Counted from the first letter of the stretch, positions 32,744 through 44,842 are shown. The stretch: DNA of 64,000 nucleotides from Polytrichum commune (GCA_950295325.1 OX485805.1:31173501-31237500); one strand, 5' to 3'. Numbers and translations are program-made. Notes: generated by a model from the letters alone, not told the origin.

Positions 32744-33367
32744 CTTCTGGGCGAGCTCTCCAGGCGCGGGGGTATCCACAATGGCGTAGGCGTCGTCCTC
32801 TACAGCCTTGTCCACCACCTCCGGTGGTGCTGTTGCACTGGCATCTACCTCTCCGTCCATTGTGCCCCCTCCTTCGGCCTCCACCATCAAGGTCCCTCCC
32901 CCGACATCCTCCGCAGCGGCCATTTCCACCTGCTCTTGCCCATGCGGATGCGACACCCCCGACGCAGCAAGAGTTGGCGAAGGTGGCCTCGCAGTCTCTA
33001 TGATGGCCGTGGGCGCTGGGGTCACCTGCAAAGCCACAAGATGAACTGTATCCTGAAGACTAGTGGATTGCGTGACAGTAGAGTCCGTGTGAGATGCCTT
33101 TCCCGCTAGGATCTCCCGGAACATGGCCTCCATGCGGGAGGTGGACTCATCTATCTTGGTCTCTAGGCGCTTGTTGGAAGCGTCTATCTTGGCCTCTAGT
33201 CGCTCATTTGTTGCATCCATCTGGCCCTGCAGCTCAACCAACCGGATCTCCAAGTCCTGTACGTCCTCGTCCGGATCACCTCGCGCGCTTTCCCTCTCCT
33301 CCTGCAGTCGTTCCTCAATCTCTTCGACTATCTCAGATTCCCAAGGCTCCCGGGAATGACGCAGAGT
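32744..33367 (-). CDS. TNPA-like gene, exon 4 (coiled coil)
   Basis: Acceptor GTCGCTGGCAG before ACTCTGCGTC and donor CAGAAG|GTAAAC give 208 codons in phase 0. A heptad-patterned segment follows EPWESEIVEEIEERLQEE, with near-repeats of D-A-T/S-N-E/K-R-L-E-A/T-K-I-D, predicted to be a strong coiled coil. The C-terminal half is Ala/Gly/Val-rich and acidic. TNPA-like proteins of CACTA elements carry comparable dimerisation helices; the equivalence here is inference. Confidence 0.6.
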
Positions 33368-33689
33368 CTGCCAGCGACAAACATGCAACGATTTCATAGT
33401 CAATATTCTCGAATGCGTTTACGGAGGTATACGAGGACGTCCTGAAAGACGTAACGAGCAACGACGATGCGACGTGAGGATGTTTTCACAGACATCCTCT
33501 GACGTCTCTAACAATTCAGAAGGCAGTTCCATGGACCCTTTGGCATGCACACAGAGTCGTATATTCTCTGCCAAACAATACGCAGTGGATCGGTCGGGAA
33601 TGCCAGATTTCCTCCTACACAATAAAACAACTACTTCAGGACGATCTACACAGACTTAGAGTCCTCTATTACAAAGTGCAGGCCAATAC

Positions 33690-33973
33690 CAGTTTCACCA
33701 CCGCAGCCTCTCGAAGTGATGCCATTTGAGTTTTGGAGTTGGAACCTTTTCCCTTTGCCACTTTCCGCATCTTCTCCGTCGTCAGTTTGGATTCCTCAGT
33801 TGCCCTCTTCCGCACAAGCCTGTTCCATTGATCATCAGAAACTTCTGGTGGCTTGCGCTCCTTCTGGTCGATCATACGGTTCAACCGGAATCGCCTGTTG
33901 ATCAGTATCTTGTTCACTCTTACTTGGATGTACTCCGGTTCCATAGACTTCCGCGCCCCCTTCACCACCCAGC
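33690..33973 (-). CDS. TNPA-like gene, exon 3 (Transposase_24-like core)
   Basis: Acceptor GCGTTTGTAG before GCTGGGTGG and donor AAACTG|GTATTG. The product reads GWVVKGARKSMEPEYIQVRV, then the diagnostic-looking K-P-P-E-V-S-D-D-Q-W-N-R-L-V, and a basic K-G-K-G-S-N-S-K-T stretch. The P-x-x-V/x-x-x-Q-W-x-x-L-V spacing followed by a basic S-K-S/T motif is the pattern of plant Transposase_24 (Ptta/En/Spm) proteins. Splice phase follows exon 2 exactly (one base carried over). This is the main reason for naming the gene TNPA-like. Confidence 0.6.
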
Positions 33974-34385
33974 CTACAAACGCATGGACAACATTCCCAA
34001 AAGGGCGAGGTTACTCCGCTGGGAGAAGTATGCAACGTCACGTTCACAGTAGAGCACCGCCAGCAAGTTTTTGCGGGGCTTCCAGAAGTGTTCTCTGGGA
34101 CATCTATCGACGTCATCTTGGACGTCGGCGTATGTCACCCTCAACGTGCAAACGTACAGTTCCACAGCCTTGTGTCGACATGGACATCGTCCGGTTCACA
34201 AAGAATACAACATCCTATCCAATGTAAGTTGATGAAGGCTACTTCACAGGAAAGCCACGCATTGAATTGTACAGGAATGTCACATAATGTTACTGAAGGT
34301 AGAGAGGATGTTCGACACAGCATGAGTCAAAGGAGTTTAAATGTGAAAAGGTGGGAGGGTTTCTGGAGTGATAGTCATGTCGTAC

Positions 34386-34693
34386 CTTGCCATAGGCGTT
34401 TGAAGAATCGATCCTTTGTCGCCTCCGCTTGCTCCACAAAGTTCCCATTGGGATCCAAGTCCCTCGCCAGAGATCGAAGATCCGCGTGGAAGGCTCCCAC
34501 CAATGCCCCGTAAGGCTCTCCTTTCTCGTCCACAGTGATGGGTTTTTTTTCGACTGCATGCTCGCGCTGCATCGACACCCGCCGGACGTTGCGGGGAGGA
34601 GGTGTATTCTCCTCGGACATTTCGTCGTCTTCGGTGTCCTCGTCCTCGGCATCCTCTTCCTCCTCTTCGTCGTGTTCATTCTCGAATCCCCGG
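34386..34693 (-). CDS. TNPA-like gene, exon 2 (acidic, then Transposase_24-like start)
   Basis: Acceptor GTTGTGTAG before CCGGGGATTC and donor TGGCAAG|GTACGA. It begins with a strongly acidic run (EHDEEEEEDAEDEDTEDDEM) and continues to YGALVGAFHADLRSLARDLD and KDRFFKRLWQ. Two bases carried from exon 1 complete its first codon in frame. The acidic run may be an activation or interaction patch. Confidence 0.6.
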
Positions 34694-35020
34694 CTACACA
34701 ACAGACAGCCGATCCTTCATTACACATGAAAAACTCCAAACATAGGCAGCCCTGGCATCACCTACATTGTGGATGATGTCTGCACATCCCGGAGAACATG
34801 AGCGTGTCCTGCCAAACGTCTAAGATCACCGTAGTGACGTCTAAAAGAAGCAGTGTCCAACATGGTGACATCCCCGACAGCGTCTAACCAGCACCATGAC
34901 GTCCACATGGACATCTCCATGTTCTCCACCGCGATACAGGAGATGTGTGAGTCTACAACACGGGGCGACCAACTTCCAAAGACACATGTTACACTACGGA
35001 TATATGTAGAAGACACTCAC

Positions 35021-35268
35021 TGTATCTCCCGTTCCTGCTCCGGCTCCTTCATCCGCAAAGTGGCCTTATCTTTTGCACGGATGAGGGGTCGCACTTCGTG
35101 GCGGATGCCATTTCCTCTCGGCGCCGCGCGGATGTCGTGCCTGTTCTTCGTCCGCCGCTCCACAACCGCCTCTACATCATCAGCGTCGTCCCCATCGCTT
35201 GCCTCGGTCTCCCACCTCGATGGTGGAGACCGAGGTCGCTTCTTCGATTTGGCGTGAGCGTTTGGCAT
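35021..35268 (-). CDS. TNPA-like gene, exon 1 (start, nuclear localisation signal)
   Basis: The ATG at 35,268 begins MPNAHAKSKKRPRSPPSRWE, with a clear basic nuclear localisation signal, and ends at donor ATACA|GTGAGT. Six exons together give 1,704 nt, 567 codons plus stop, with canonical GT-AG junctions throughout and consistent phases, so the gene looks intact. It is transcribed away from TNP2. In En/Spm, TNPA-type proteins bind subterminal motifs and TNPD/TNP2 cuts; that role is assumed here by family. Confidence 0.6.
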
Positions 35269-35274
35269 TCTCAC

Positions 35275-36545
35275 GCGTCTGCGCGGCCACCCAACAAAGG
35301 CCTCCCCCTGCTTCGGCTAAGGCCAGGAGCAGTACACACAGAATTTAGAGGGATAGCTAGATACACATACTCAATACACAACAATCTATATAAGTCTCGC
35401 GAAACATAAAGTAGAATGAATAGAACCGAATCAGTGCGGCGGTAGCCCAAATGCTGTCATTGAAATGAATTGAATATCATTGGGGACCAATTGCTCGGGA
35501 AAGCATCCAAGGTAATTGATGTATAGCATGTGTAGAAGAATGGCCGCCTGACACAAATGAATTTCGAAATTTGGAAAGTCAAAAGCCAAAGGTGAGATGA
35601 ATTGAGAAAGCTTTCTTGTTTGTGCTGCATCAAAAAAATTCAAATGCCTTTTGCCCTCTGAGCTAATTTGTCCATCGGTCAGGGGATATGTGTTTCGGGA
35701 CCGACTTATAAACCTCGCACACCGAGGCGGGTTTCTTATCAAACACCATTTTTACAGCGACAATGAACCTCTATACTCTAGTCACAGACTGGAAATAAAA
35801 AGTCACTAGCACTATATCTCGAAAGTTTCTACAGTCTTGTGGCACACAGAAATTAGAAAATTATCTCTTGAAATCTGCGAGGAGATGTTCCAAATTAAGT
35901 TTTCCGAAACAACATCAGAGCAAACCCAATCATAAACAACACGAAATGATAAACAACACTCATAGATTTGCCAAGTTTAAGCCTCACCTCATGTAGTTGT
36001 TCGCCTGCACAAGAATTCTTGAACCGGCACTCAACACATACTGAATTTACCAGGTGAGTCACACATAAATTTCTCCGAGCACCAGCACGGACTTCTTACA
36101 TATTGGATGCATTGACCTAAAAAACTACAGAGCTAGCATGGTGATTCATGACGAAAACCAAAGAATAACAGAAAGAAGGCGAGCATGATAATTCATGGAA
36201 CATGGTGACCATGCAGCTCATCCAGTTAAACTCACCTAGTAGAGAGTAATAGTACTGACTACCACTCGTAATCCCACTCCTCATGCAAGCTCAAAAGAGA
36301 ACTTCAAGTTGCCAGACTCTTTGTCGGTCCTTAAAGTGTAAGTCCTCTCCTTTTAAGAATAACCACCTTTCTGGAAACTCCAAAGCTTGCAAGACTCATG
36401 TGGAAAATGCAAAGTGTCGAATACGCAAGAGATGATGACGACGATTCAGACTGACAACATCCTCTGACATCTAACCTCACAACTACCAGAATTTCAAGAG
36501 CCACTCATAAATAGGGAGACCTAGATGCATAACATGGTGACGTCT
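35275..36545. other. CACTA interior; one unidentified ORF, otherwise nothing
   Basis: A 103-codon minus-strand ORF at 35,431-35,742 (containing FPNFEIHLCQAAILLHML) has no recognised family. It is upstream of the TNPA-like start, so it could be an upstream exon or noise. The rest lacks ORFs. Confidence 0.35.
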
Positions 36546-37621
36546 TGTGAGCCCAAAATTGATGCCCACATTGATTGTTAACACTTGTAAAACATTACAA
36601 GTGGTGTTTTGGTGATTTATGATTATTCACAAAAATATAAAAAGAGTGAAGCTTGAAGAAAGCTTAGTTTGAAGCATTAGGCTTTTGTGGAGTGGATTTA
36701 AGTAGGAGAAGGACAAACCTTGGTAAAGTGTGGTAGGTAGAAAGCCAAGGTTAGTTAAATGTTTGAATTAGGATCATTGTTGATCATTTGAGGGAAGAAG
36801 GCTTAGGAGATAGGATAAGAGCCTACAAAGTAGGAGGAAATCTCGAGGGCTTATCGTGAGCCTTGAGGGTGCTCACCCCCTCAAACTCACTATATAATCC
36901 CTCATTCTTCCCTCACTCATCCTCTCTTTCTTTCGTGCTCCTTGGCACTCCACGTGTTATAAGTGTGGGTGCGTGGGAAGCAAGATATGAGCACGTGTGT
37001 GTGCATGGATGTAAGGTTAGGAGCCAAGGCTAGTTGGCCTTGAAAAGGGCTTGACCTCTTGTTAGTAATAGTTGGGCGTGAATGATTTAAAGTTCAATTT
37101 ATGGCTTTGTTTGAATACTTAGATTTACATTGATTAGCCTTATACTTATGCGGATGTGCAAAGTCTCTTATTGGAGCATTTAGTTTTGTTGGACTTCATA
37201 TGAATTTTTGAGAGCCAAAAAACCGAGACTATGTCCAAACTTCCAAAAACTAGTGAAAAAATGTAGGTTCAAAGAGAACATCGTAGAATTGCGACCATAT
37301 ACTTTGTGGCAGTAGAAATATTATTGCATATTCATGTAGAGGACTTCATTAGCTATCCATGGATACCAAGAACTCATTTTTTGGACTTCATATGAATTTT
37401 TGAGAGCCAAAAAACCGAGACTATGTCCAAACTTCCAAACTTCCAAACTTCGAGATTAAGGAGTGTAAGAAGACATAGTATAGACTTGGCTAAGTTGCGT
37501 ATATTCCAACGATAGATTGGAATCATACATTGTGTTACAAAGAGAGAAATCTCTACATGTCATTATAAACTTCTCCATTCGGGCTAGGACGAAATTGAAG
37601 GGTGGAGGCTTTTTGGTGACA
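36546..37621. mobile_element. Probable solo LTR nested in the CACTA element (1,076 bp)
   Basis: Starts TGTGAGCCC and ends GGTGACA (TGT...ACA ends). Flanking 5-mers are CGTCT (36,541-36,545) and CGTCC (37,622-37,626), a target duplication with one mismatch. Inside is a promoter-like stretch, TATATAATCCC (about 36,891) followed by a CT-rich initiator region, as in LTR U3/R. It contains two 60 bp direct repeats near 37,192 and 37,383 (TTGGACTTCATATGAATTTT). Flanking DNA on both sides has the GACGTC-type words of the CACTA interior. No coding sequence. Confidence 0.5.
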
Positions 37622-38645
37622 CGTCCCTGAGGACAGCCCTGCAACATTACAGAATACGTCGACACGTCAATCGAAACATATAAAGCTCCCACGCCCTAAA
37701 ACCGCCAGACGTCTCCGATAGCGTCCGGATCGCGACAGATGAAAGTAGCAAACTGGCAACGATCACGGCTAAGGCAGGAGGTTATAAGGGGTGAAATCAC
37801 AAAAGGGCCCACAGATGGAACACGTCTCCAAGCTGTGCACGGCATGCTACATGCGGCAAACCCTAACCGAACCCTTAAGCTGTCTTCGAGAAAAGGGGAC
37901 CGTGTCGCATAACATGATGACGTCCCCGACTGCGCTAAAACATTACACAAAATGTTGACATGTCTAAAAGCCCTACCTCGCTCGCAACATCGGCCTTCAA
38001 AAGCAACGACGCCTCCGACAGCGTCAAGAATGGCAGGATAAAGTAACATGACCCTAAACCCTTCACAAATGAATTGTTGCTGGCTCATACATCAGTACAG
38101 AATTCTAAGCCTGGGTGCTACATTCCACAATTGCAGCTATGAGTTACCTAGCACTACAATTGTTATTTCCAAAAACTAAGGTCACAGGAGTACACTAAGA
38201 ACTGACATTCGCATGCAAGTTCGAGAGAACAAGCTGGAAACACATTTCAAAACTAACGAGCGTTGGGGAGCCATGGTGTGCGTTTCACAGACCTCCCTCA
38301 ACGAGGCCGACTGTCCAGCTCCTCGGAGGAGCGCCGCTGCTAGAGAGCTCCGACCTGGAGCAAGAAACCGCCGCCCCCAATACCAGATCGCCGAATGCGG
38401 GAGTGCCTGGAGCTGAGTGCCGAATGCGGCGTCTCCCGAGGTGACGCGAAGACGTCTCTGGGGTTAGGTGCAGGGAACTAATACCCCTGCCGAGAGCCAA
38501 TAACCCGACCCCCTAGGACCCATAACCGCGTCTAAGTGACCTACCAAGCTATACATGTGCACTGACGTGTCTGGGCATGCACTAGCAACGCCGCCAAGGT
38601 CTTAACTCTCGGTACCTGCAGAACTTGTAGGGTTTGCAGTGAATT
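37622..38645. other. CACTA interior, repeat words, no gene
   Basis: GACGTCCCCGACNGCGT-like words recur (37,917, 37,998), matching copies at about 34,866. ORFs here overlap on both strands and are not supported. Confidence 0.45.
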
Positions 38646-38979
38646 TCAAATGTGCAATACCTTTTGTGTTGTGCGCTTCTCCGATGTGGGCTGCTCTGAT
38701 GTGGGCTTCTCCGATGTGGGCTGCTCCGACGTCGATGGAAGCGATTGGAGTGCCTCCACGGGCTTCAGGAATCGCTGGCTACGGCGCAACTGCAAGGTGG
38801 GTATCGGAGGCTTCTCCTTCATGGTTGAGGCTCCGGGGGAGACCCTGGCAACTTGTTCGACAAAGTTGTTGAAGATTGATACAGCGGCGTCATTCACGCT
38901 CATTTGTTGCACGTGCGCAGGTAATGTGTTTAGGGTTACAACACCAGAATCAGGCAATGCGATTTGTGGGTTTAATGCC
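38646..38979 (-). CDS. Unidentified exon-like ORF in the CACTA element (TSE-Q/K-P repeats)
   Basis: The ATG at 38,979 begins MALNPQIALPDSGVVTLNTL. The product has a mixed helix (NDAAVSIFNNFVEQVARVSP), a short basic patch (LQLRRSQRFLK), then a four-fold repeat TSEQPTSEKPTSEQPTSEK. A donor-like CAAAAG|GTATTG near 38,661 suggests it is spliced on. No family is recognised. It lies between the TNPA-like gene and the plus-strand genes, so it is an accessory gene of this transposon if real. Confidence 0.4.
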
Positions 38980-39336
38980 ATGATGATATGAACTCTCTTT
39001 TGCAAAATGCCCTAAAGTAGGGTTTCGAAAAAACCCATACATGAAGTGCATGGGCCCTTCGCTGTTTGTACTGCTTGTAGATGAAACGTGCTCGAATCTA
39101 CGGCGACTAAAGAGGTATAGGTGCAGGATGTAGGGAATGGGTCAACATTATGGACTAATCTAAATGATGTCATAAAAGTCACTGACAATTCCAGGAGACA
39201 CGGTGACATGCACGTGCTGACAGATATGTCACTAAGAACACGACGACGTCACCTATAACGTCAATGTCCACGTCTGCAAGCTGCTTGCGGCATGCTTCAT
39301 TGTCAATAATGCTTGTGCACTGGGGCTTATTTGCAG

Positions 39337-39533
39337 ATGAAGCATGTGTGTTCCAAGACGAAGAAACCATGTGACTGCTTATGCCACGATTGTGGCCGTG
39401 ATAGGTGGGGCTGCCTTAAACCACCTTGCATATGTCCGTTGCAGGTGAAGTGCATGTTCGGGTTGGATTTCGCCGTGCGCAAACAACGTTTAAAGTGCAA
39501 GTGCCGCTGGAAGAACGGTCGGGTGCTTCCAAG
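39337..39533 (+). CDS. CACTA accessory gene, exon 1 (Cys-rich)
   Basis: Begins at an ATG directly behind an acceptor-like TTATTTGCAG, so an upstream non-coding exon is possible. The product has Cys-rich zinc-binding-like spacing: C-D-C-L-C-H-D-C, then C-L-K-P-P-C-I-C and later C-K-C. The donor CTTCCAAG|GTGGAT leaves two bases that pair in frame with the next exon. A short alternative reading ends at a TGA at 39,567. No family is recognised. Confidence 0.45.
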
Positions 39534-39736
39534 GTGGATGTGCAAGTGCAAAGTCAAGGCGACTTGATTTTTGGTAAATGCCTATCAGACCTCTGCGTAA
39601 TGCGATGACGTCTTCGTGGATGTCATCGTAAATGTTGCCAAGGACATCTGTAGTTAAAATGTCTTGTCGTAAAGAACATTCTTAGCGATATTATGAGAGT
39701 GTGTACATCTAAAGGTGTAATGTGACACGATTACAG

Positions 39737-40040
39737 GGCCTCCGAGCCGTACTACCCCGTACCCATGGCGCTGCAAGAGGAGGCTGGATCCGATGTCTCA
39801 TCTGTGGGCGAGTGCGATTATGCATATGAATCGTGTCCTTTCGAAGAATACGAACAAGAGCTGAGCACTCACTTGCATGAACCGTATCCTTTCGAAGAAT
39901 ACGAACAACAGCTGAGCACTTACTTGCAACGGCTAGCGCTTCTCCATAGAGAACACATGTATTTTGTCGAAAGTGGGCTCCTCAATGAGCATGATTTCTT
40001 GCCAGACGATGGAAGATGTCTACAACACGAACCTCTATAG
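39737..40040 (+). CDS. CACTA accessory gene, exon 2 (acidic, internal repeat)
   Basis: The acceptor ACGATTACAG before GGCCTCCGAG completes the carried codon and leads to 100 codons and a stop. Two near-identical 17-residue repeats stand out, PFEEYEQELSTHLHEPY and PFEEYEQQLSTYLQ, both acidic and aromatic. The full product would be about 166 aa: a Cys-rich head and an acidic repeated tail. Function unknown. It lies directly upstream of TNP2 on the same strand. Confidence 0.45.
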
Positions 40041-40914
40041 CATGTCCTGGTTCTACGAGGGTTGTTACCCATTTGACACTTGGGAGGACAACTACGACCA
40101 CTGGCTTTATGACCAAGTGTTTTTGGCAATGAAACGTGGCGATGATCTGGTCCCATCTTGGAGACGTGGAACCGCAACACTGTCATCTTCATCATCCATT
40201 CGTGAAAATGAATACGATCCGCGTGGATGTACCTCTGTTGAAGGAGGATGTCTTTCATGACGTGAGGATGTTGAAGCGTGTCTGTGGGAACACGATTGCG
40301 TTAGAGACCGCTATGCAGGCCATTGCGTAAAACATCCCCATTGACGCGGAATGGTTCAACCGGATAGAGGTTTCGCGGTGCCCTAAAGTAGAGTAGCCCA
40401 GGACAAGTAGACATGGATTGTGGTTGGCGACGCTTCATGCGCAAATTAATCCACAGTTCGAAATAGAGACATAGTTCGAATGTACAGTTGTTTGCAAAGT
40501 TGCACATGCGTTGCCTCTGTAAAGACTCTCATAAGTTCAGTGTACAAGCATGTGCGTTTTATCCTTTCTGGATTTTTTATGGATTTTGGGCACTTCAGTC
40601 TTGATGCAATGGTTACTACATCCATGACTCAATTTTGAAGTGCAGAACAAAGGATTACACGGGAAACAAAAACTCGTAAGTACTGTCCACGTCCACGGAC
40701 GTTGGGATGTCTGTTGGGACGTCCGCAAGGATGCCTTGAATAACCACAAAGCGTTCGCATGGACATAGTCGTAGACGTTGTCACGGACATGGTGACGTTT
40801 CGCATCAGTATGCATTACTGAACTCCTGCATCTAAGTGCTTTGTGAGTTCAGTTGCGTTTTTTAGAGCATTCTAACACACAATTTATATATGTCAGACGT
40901 GCAACGTTGGCGCC
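40041..40914. other. Spacer upstream of TNP2, no gene
   Basis: Contains GACGTC/GGATGTC-type words at 40,680-40,800 and an AT-rich stretch before the TNP2 ATG. It is the presumed TNP2 promoter; no TATA box could be chosen. Confidence 0.4.
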
Positions 40915-42696
40915 ATGAGTACCAGAAGGCATGGCAGGGGCTCACGTATCCGCGTTGATGGAGATGGCCGCACTAAACGTCACATCCCCCTTGGGGACCT
41001 CATACTACAGACAGAGCTACGAGTGGCGACGTTGCAGAACATAACATCATACCCATGCCCCTGCCGAGACTGTAATGGCAGTCGGCGCAGGCGCATAGAC
41101 GTCATCCGGGAGCACCACCGAAAAGTGGGCAGACACCCTTGTTTGTCTTTTTCCATGGTAGGGGGAGACCCAACGAACGGATATCCAGAAGATGGTGTGT
41201 GGGTGGACGACATTGCATATGACGACGACGTCGTCGAAGACGCTCCCAACATCCACGGCGATGTCCTGGCGGACGTCGGCGGAGACGTTACAGAAGGTCA
41301 TCATGTTATTGAAGACGGTGCACCACTGGATGCAAATCACGACATCCAGCGGCAGGTTATGGAGGCGCTGGACCGAGGCGACGCATTGCACAGAGATGCA
41401 GATGGGCAGCAGCATGTGGAAGATGGCAATGACCTTGACAGCGAGACTGTTGATGGTTTGCATCGGTTGTATGAACAGGCCACCACTCCCTTGTACACGG
41501 GATCCAAGACGAGTGTTGTGTCAGCCACTGTCGTGATCATGAACATGTGTGTTGTTTTCGGGGTTAGCAACAAGTTCACATCGGAGTTGTTGCGGTACTT
41601 GTCAGAGGATTTGCTTCCAGTCGGGAACAAGCTGCCCAATAGCCATTACGCTGCGTCCTCGACCATCCAAAGGCTGGGATTGAACTATAACAACATCCAT
41701 GCATGTCCTGATGGTTGTGTCCTCTATGAGGACGAGCATGCGGATGTGCAGGTGTGTCCAAAGTGTTCCAAGTCTCGATGGGTGGAGGGCACGAACTCGA
41801 TCCCCGCCAAGGTGATCCGGCACTTCCCTCTTGTACCCCGCTTGAAACGGATGTGGCGTTCACCTGAGATAGCAAGGATGTTAACCGGTCACACGAAGCA
41901 TGTCAGTGACGACGGTGTGATGCGATCTGTGATTGACAGCCCAGCATGGAAACACATCAACACTGACGCGGCGTTCGACAACTTCGGACATGAGGACTGC
42001 AACATGCGTCTCGCTTTAGCACTAGATGGTGTGAACCCTTTCAAATTGAGCAACACCAATTGGTCTACGTGGCCAGTGTTGGTTCTGATGTACAATCTGG
42101 AGCCCTGGTTTGTCACAAAGAAGTTCTTCGTATCGATGTGCATTTTGATATCTGGGAAGCGTTCACCAACTGCATCAAACATCGATGTGTTTATCCGTCC
42201 GTTGTTGAAGGAGTTGCACCAACTTTGGCGAGGTGTCCATGCACAAGATTTCACCCAACCCGCGGGGTCTCGGGGCTTCAATCTACGAGGGTTGCTGATG
42301 TGGACCATTTCAAATTTCCCGGCATACGGCCTAATCTCCGGACTATGTTGTAAGGGATATAAAGGTTGTCCAGAATGCGGCCCAGAGACAGATGCACAGA
42401 TGGCAAAGACAGGGGATATGTGTCCTGACCGTACAACACGTGGTTCGAAGATTGTTTATGGAGGGGTGCGTCGGTACCTTCCTCGTCAGCATCCTTACCG
42501 TCAAAACACTAGGTTCAATGGCATGCGTGAGTACCGGACCGCACCTCGAACCATGTTTGGCGCAGACATCATCCGTTACGCAGCATGGCGGCAGTCATAC
42601 TTGGATCTTGGTGGCAGGGAAGGAGCTCCAAGAGACCCCGTGCACGTCACTAGAGTTAAGCGTCTCAGCGCATTCTTCGAACTCCCATATTGGCAG
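40915..42696 (+). CDS. tnp2: TNP2 transposase, exon 1 (594 codons)
   Basis: Catalytic transposase of the CACTA element, cutting at the terminal inverted repeats. An N-terminal Transpos_assoc-like zinc motif (SYPCPCRDCNG, residues about 45-55) is followed by an acidic linker. The TNP2 zinc ribbon comes next (C-P-D-G-C at about 264-268, C-P-K-C at 281-284), then the RNase H-like core. The first catalytic Asp is in LALALDGVNPF (about D371) and the second probably in SNIDVFIRPLL (about D424). The exon ends after FFELPYWQ at donor GGCAG|GTAAAC, phase 0. The start is the first Met in a context consistent with family N-termini. Exons 1 to 5 give about 1,190 residues before disruption, a normal size. 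Confidence 0.85.
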
Positions 42697-42939
42697 GTAA
42701 ACACATACTATAGGTTGTCTGTGGGAACAAATATCCAGTGCATTGTATCATTGTGGCTAACATGGTAGACGTTATCGCGTTAGTGATGATGTCTATGGAG
42801 TTCTGGAAGATGTCCCTGAGGACATCACAGAGGACATCCCAAAGAATGGGCGGATGTTTCGAGCACAGCATTGCAGTTTTGTCGGAAACTCCCCTGAAGT
42901 ATTACAAAACTAACGAGCTTGCGTATTTCATTCGAACAG

Positions 42940-43287
42940 CATCTGAAGGTTCGTCACGTACTAGACGTCATGCATTGTGAGAAGAATCTATGCGAGAACA
43001 TCCTGAAGACTTTGTTTGGGATGAACGACAGCCCAGGAAGTCGTCAAGATGTGCAGGACTTGAACATACGTGAGGAGCTATGGTTGCAGCCCCCGCGACG
43101 CCGAGGTGACGAGTACTACATGCCGCAACCCCCCTACATACTGAGGCCAGAGGAGAAGCGGGAGTTCGTGCACATAGTATCCAGCATCCGCACTCCCACG
43201 AACTACGTGGGAGCAATTTACAAGCGCCTACAGGACGGAAAACTGCAATACATGAAGACACATGATTACCATGTCCTCATGCAGCAG
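42940..43287 (+). CDS. tnp2: TNP2 transposase, exon 2 (catalytic Glu region)
   Basis: Acceptor CATTCGAACAG before CATCTGAAGG; phase 0. It carries the family signature HLKVRHVLDVMHCEKNLCEN, which supplies the third catalytic acidic residue (Asp or Glu in D-V-M-H-C-E-K-N), and ends after HDYHVLMQQ. The downstream bases are GCACGT, so the junction that keeps the family sequence would be a GC-AG intron. Without it the frame runs to a stop at 43,329. Confidence 0.8.
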
Positions 43288-43564
43288 GCACGTCCTCGAA
43301 TCCTCATGTATAGAACAATCCCTGTATAGCACGCTTTCCAAAACACGAGGTTGTTGAATTCAAGATGTTCATAATAACATATCCATGTTTTGCAAGACGC
43401 AACAATGTTTTTCAAAACATGTCAATGTGTTCCCAGACAATGCTGATGTCTGACAAAACATCCACAGACGTCGAAGTCAGAGTTTGTTGATAGCATGATT
43501 ATTTGCGTCTCATCTGCTTTTACCTTTCACAAAATTCACATGATGATGGTTCTTTGTCTTGCAG

Positions 43565-43869
43565 ATACTACCTGTGGCTGTGAGGAACTTGTTGCCCGAG
43601 GAGGTGCGCGTAGCTATCATCAAAATGTGCAGAGTTTTCCAGCGCATATGTGAGAAGGAAGTACGAGAGGACGCCCTCATGCGGGACGTCGTCATGGCAA
43701 CGTGTGTGCTTGAAAAGGAGTTTCCCCCCACATTTCTGAATGTCATGGCACATCTTCCGGTCCATCTCGTGGAACAATTGTTCATATGCAGACCGGTCCA
43801 TTGCAGGTGGATGTATCCGATTGAGCGATACATGAAGACGCTGAAAGATTACGTACGGACGACCGCACA
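43565..43869 (+). CDS. tnp2: TNP2 transposase, exon 3, 5' part (DUF4218), broken by solo LTR
   Basis: Acceptor TTTGTCTTGCAG before ATACTACCTG; phase 0. It shows the DUF4218 pattern of plant TNP2 proteins: ILPVAVRNLLPEEVR, FPPTFLNVMAHLPVHLVEQL and CRWMYPIERYMKTLKDYVR. The frame then enters an LTR and stops after 13 more codons. The right half resumes in the same frame at 44,848, counting one target duplication. The insertion makes a truncated protein unless the LTR is removed in RNA. Confidence 0.85.
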
Positions 43870-44842
43870 TGTCGCGCACCTCTCCATGAGGAGTGCCTGA
43901 AACACCATGGGCGCAAGGGGGACCCCGGAGTGACACCCGGGACTTGTGGCGCCGTTGGTGAGAGGGCCCAAGTGATCCTAGTGTGGGTGACGGCCCCGGG
44001 CGTTGGGAACGCCTCCCACCCACAGAGACTAGGAGGCATGAGGGTAAGGCCATGAGCTATGTGTAGCTCATGGCGTGGTGATTCTAGAAAGCTCAAGAAC
44101 ACCTCAATCGGAGGTGTGAGCTAGGAGTTATGGCCATTTGAGTGGGGCGCTGTCCCGGGACAGCGCCCTGGTACAGCAGTGCCTGGGAGTGATTCCCGGG
44201 ACTGCGAAGGTTCAAACAGGCATAACTTCCTCAAGACTTGCTCAAATGGGGCAAGTGAGGAATCCATCGGCATCTACGTGAAGCGTAGATGAAGATGGAG
44301 TGGTTGGTTGGCATGATCAGACATCATACAAGGAAGTTATGATGGTCTGAAGCTGCTGGGGGGTTCTAGGCCCAGCAGCTAAAGGAAAATGTCCACTTGG
44401 CCCCAACTCTTGGTAGAGAGACAAGAGGTTGGTTGACGGTGGGGTAGGGGCCCCGCGTGAAGTCCTAGAGGCTTATATGGGTGAGGTGGTGTGGCCTCAC
44501 CCACCCGAGGCCGAACGGCAAGGACTCCATGGACCTTGGCCCAATGTGAGGCCATAGTTGCCTAGTATGGTTCGGGTTGTTGTAGTGTTGCTCCGGCAAT
44601 GCGATGATCAACATGGGATTGGATTTCCATGGATGGAAGTCCACATGTAGGAATGGGTTACCGATTAAGGGGTGAGTCCCGAAAGCAAAGTAGGAGGGTT
44701 GGTTCCCTCCTATGAACTATAAGGTCCGGGGTAGGAGGAGCTAATCATTAGCATGGCGGAATGGAAATGGTTAGCGCTCGTAACCTTTGCTAGAATTGAA
44801 AATTGGCAAGATTGTCAAGGGGGGCTAGCAAGGGTTGCGACA
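43870..44842. mobile_element. Solo LTR inserted in the TNP2 gene (973 bp)
   Basis: Starts TGTCGCGCACC and ends GGGTTGCGACA, near-perfect short inverted ends of the TG...CA type. GCACA flanks it on both sides (43,865-43,869 and 44,843-44,847). Removing it with one GCACA joins the DUF4218 reading frame exactly. No gag or pol and no partner LTR exist, so it is a solo LTR left by recombination. The TGTCGC...GCGACA ends fit Ty3/gypsy-type elements. Internal palindromic runs occur, such as GCGCTGTCCCGGGACAGCGC near 44,147. Confidence 0.88.
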
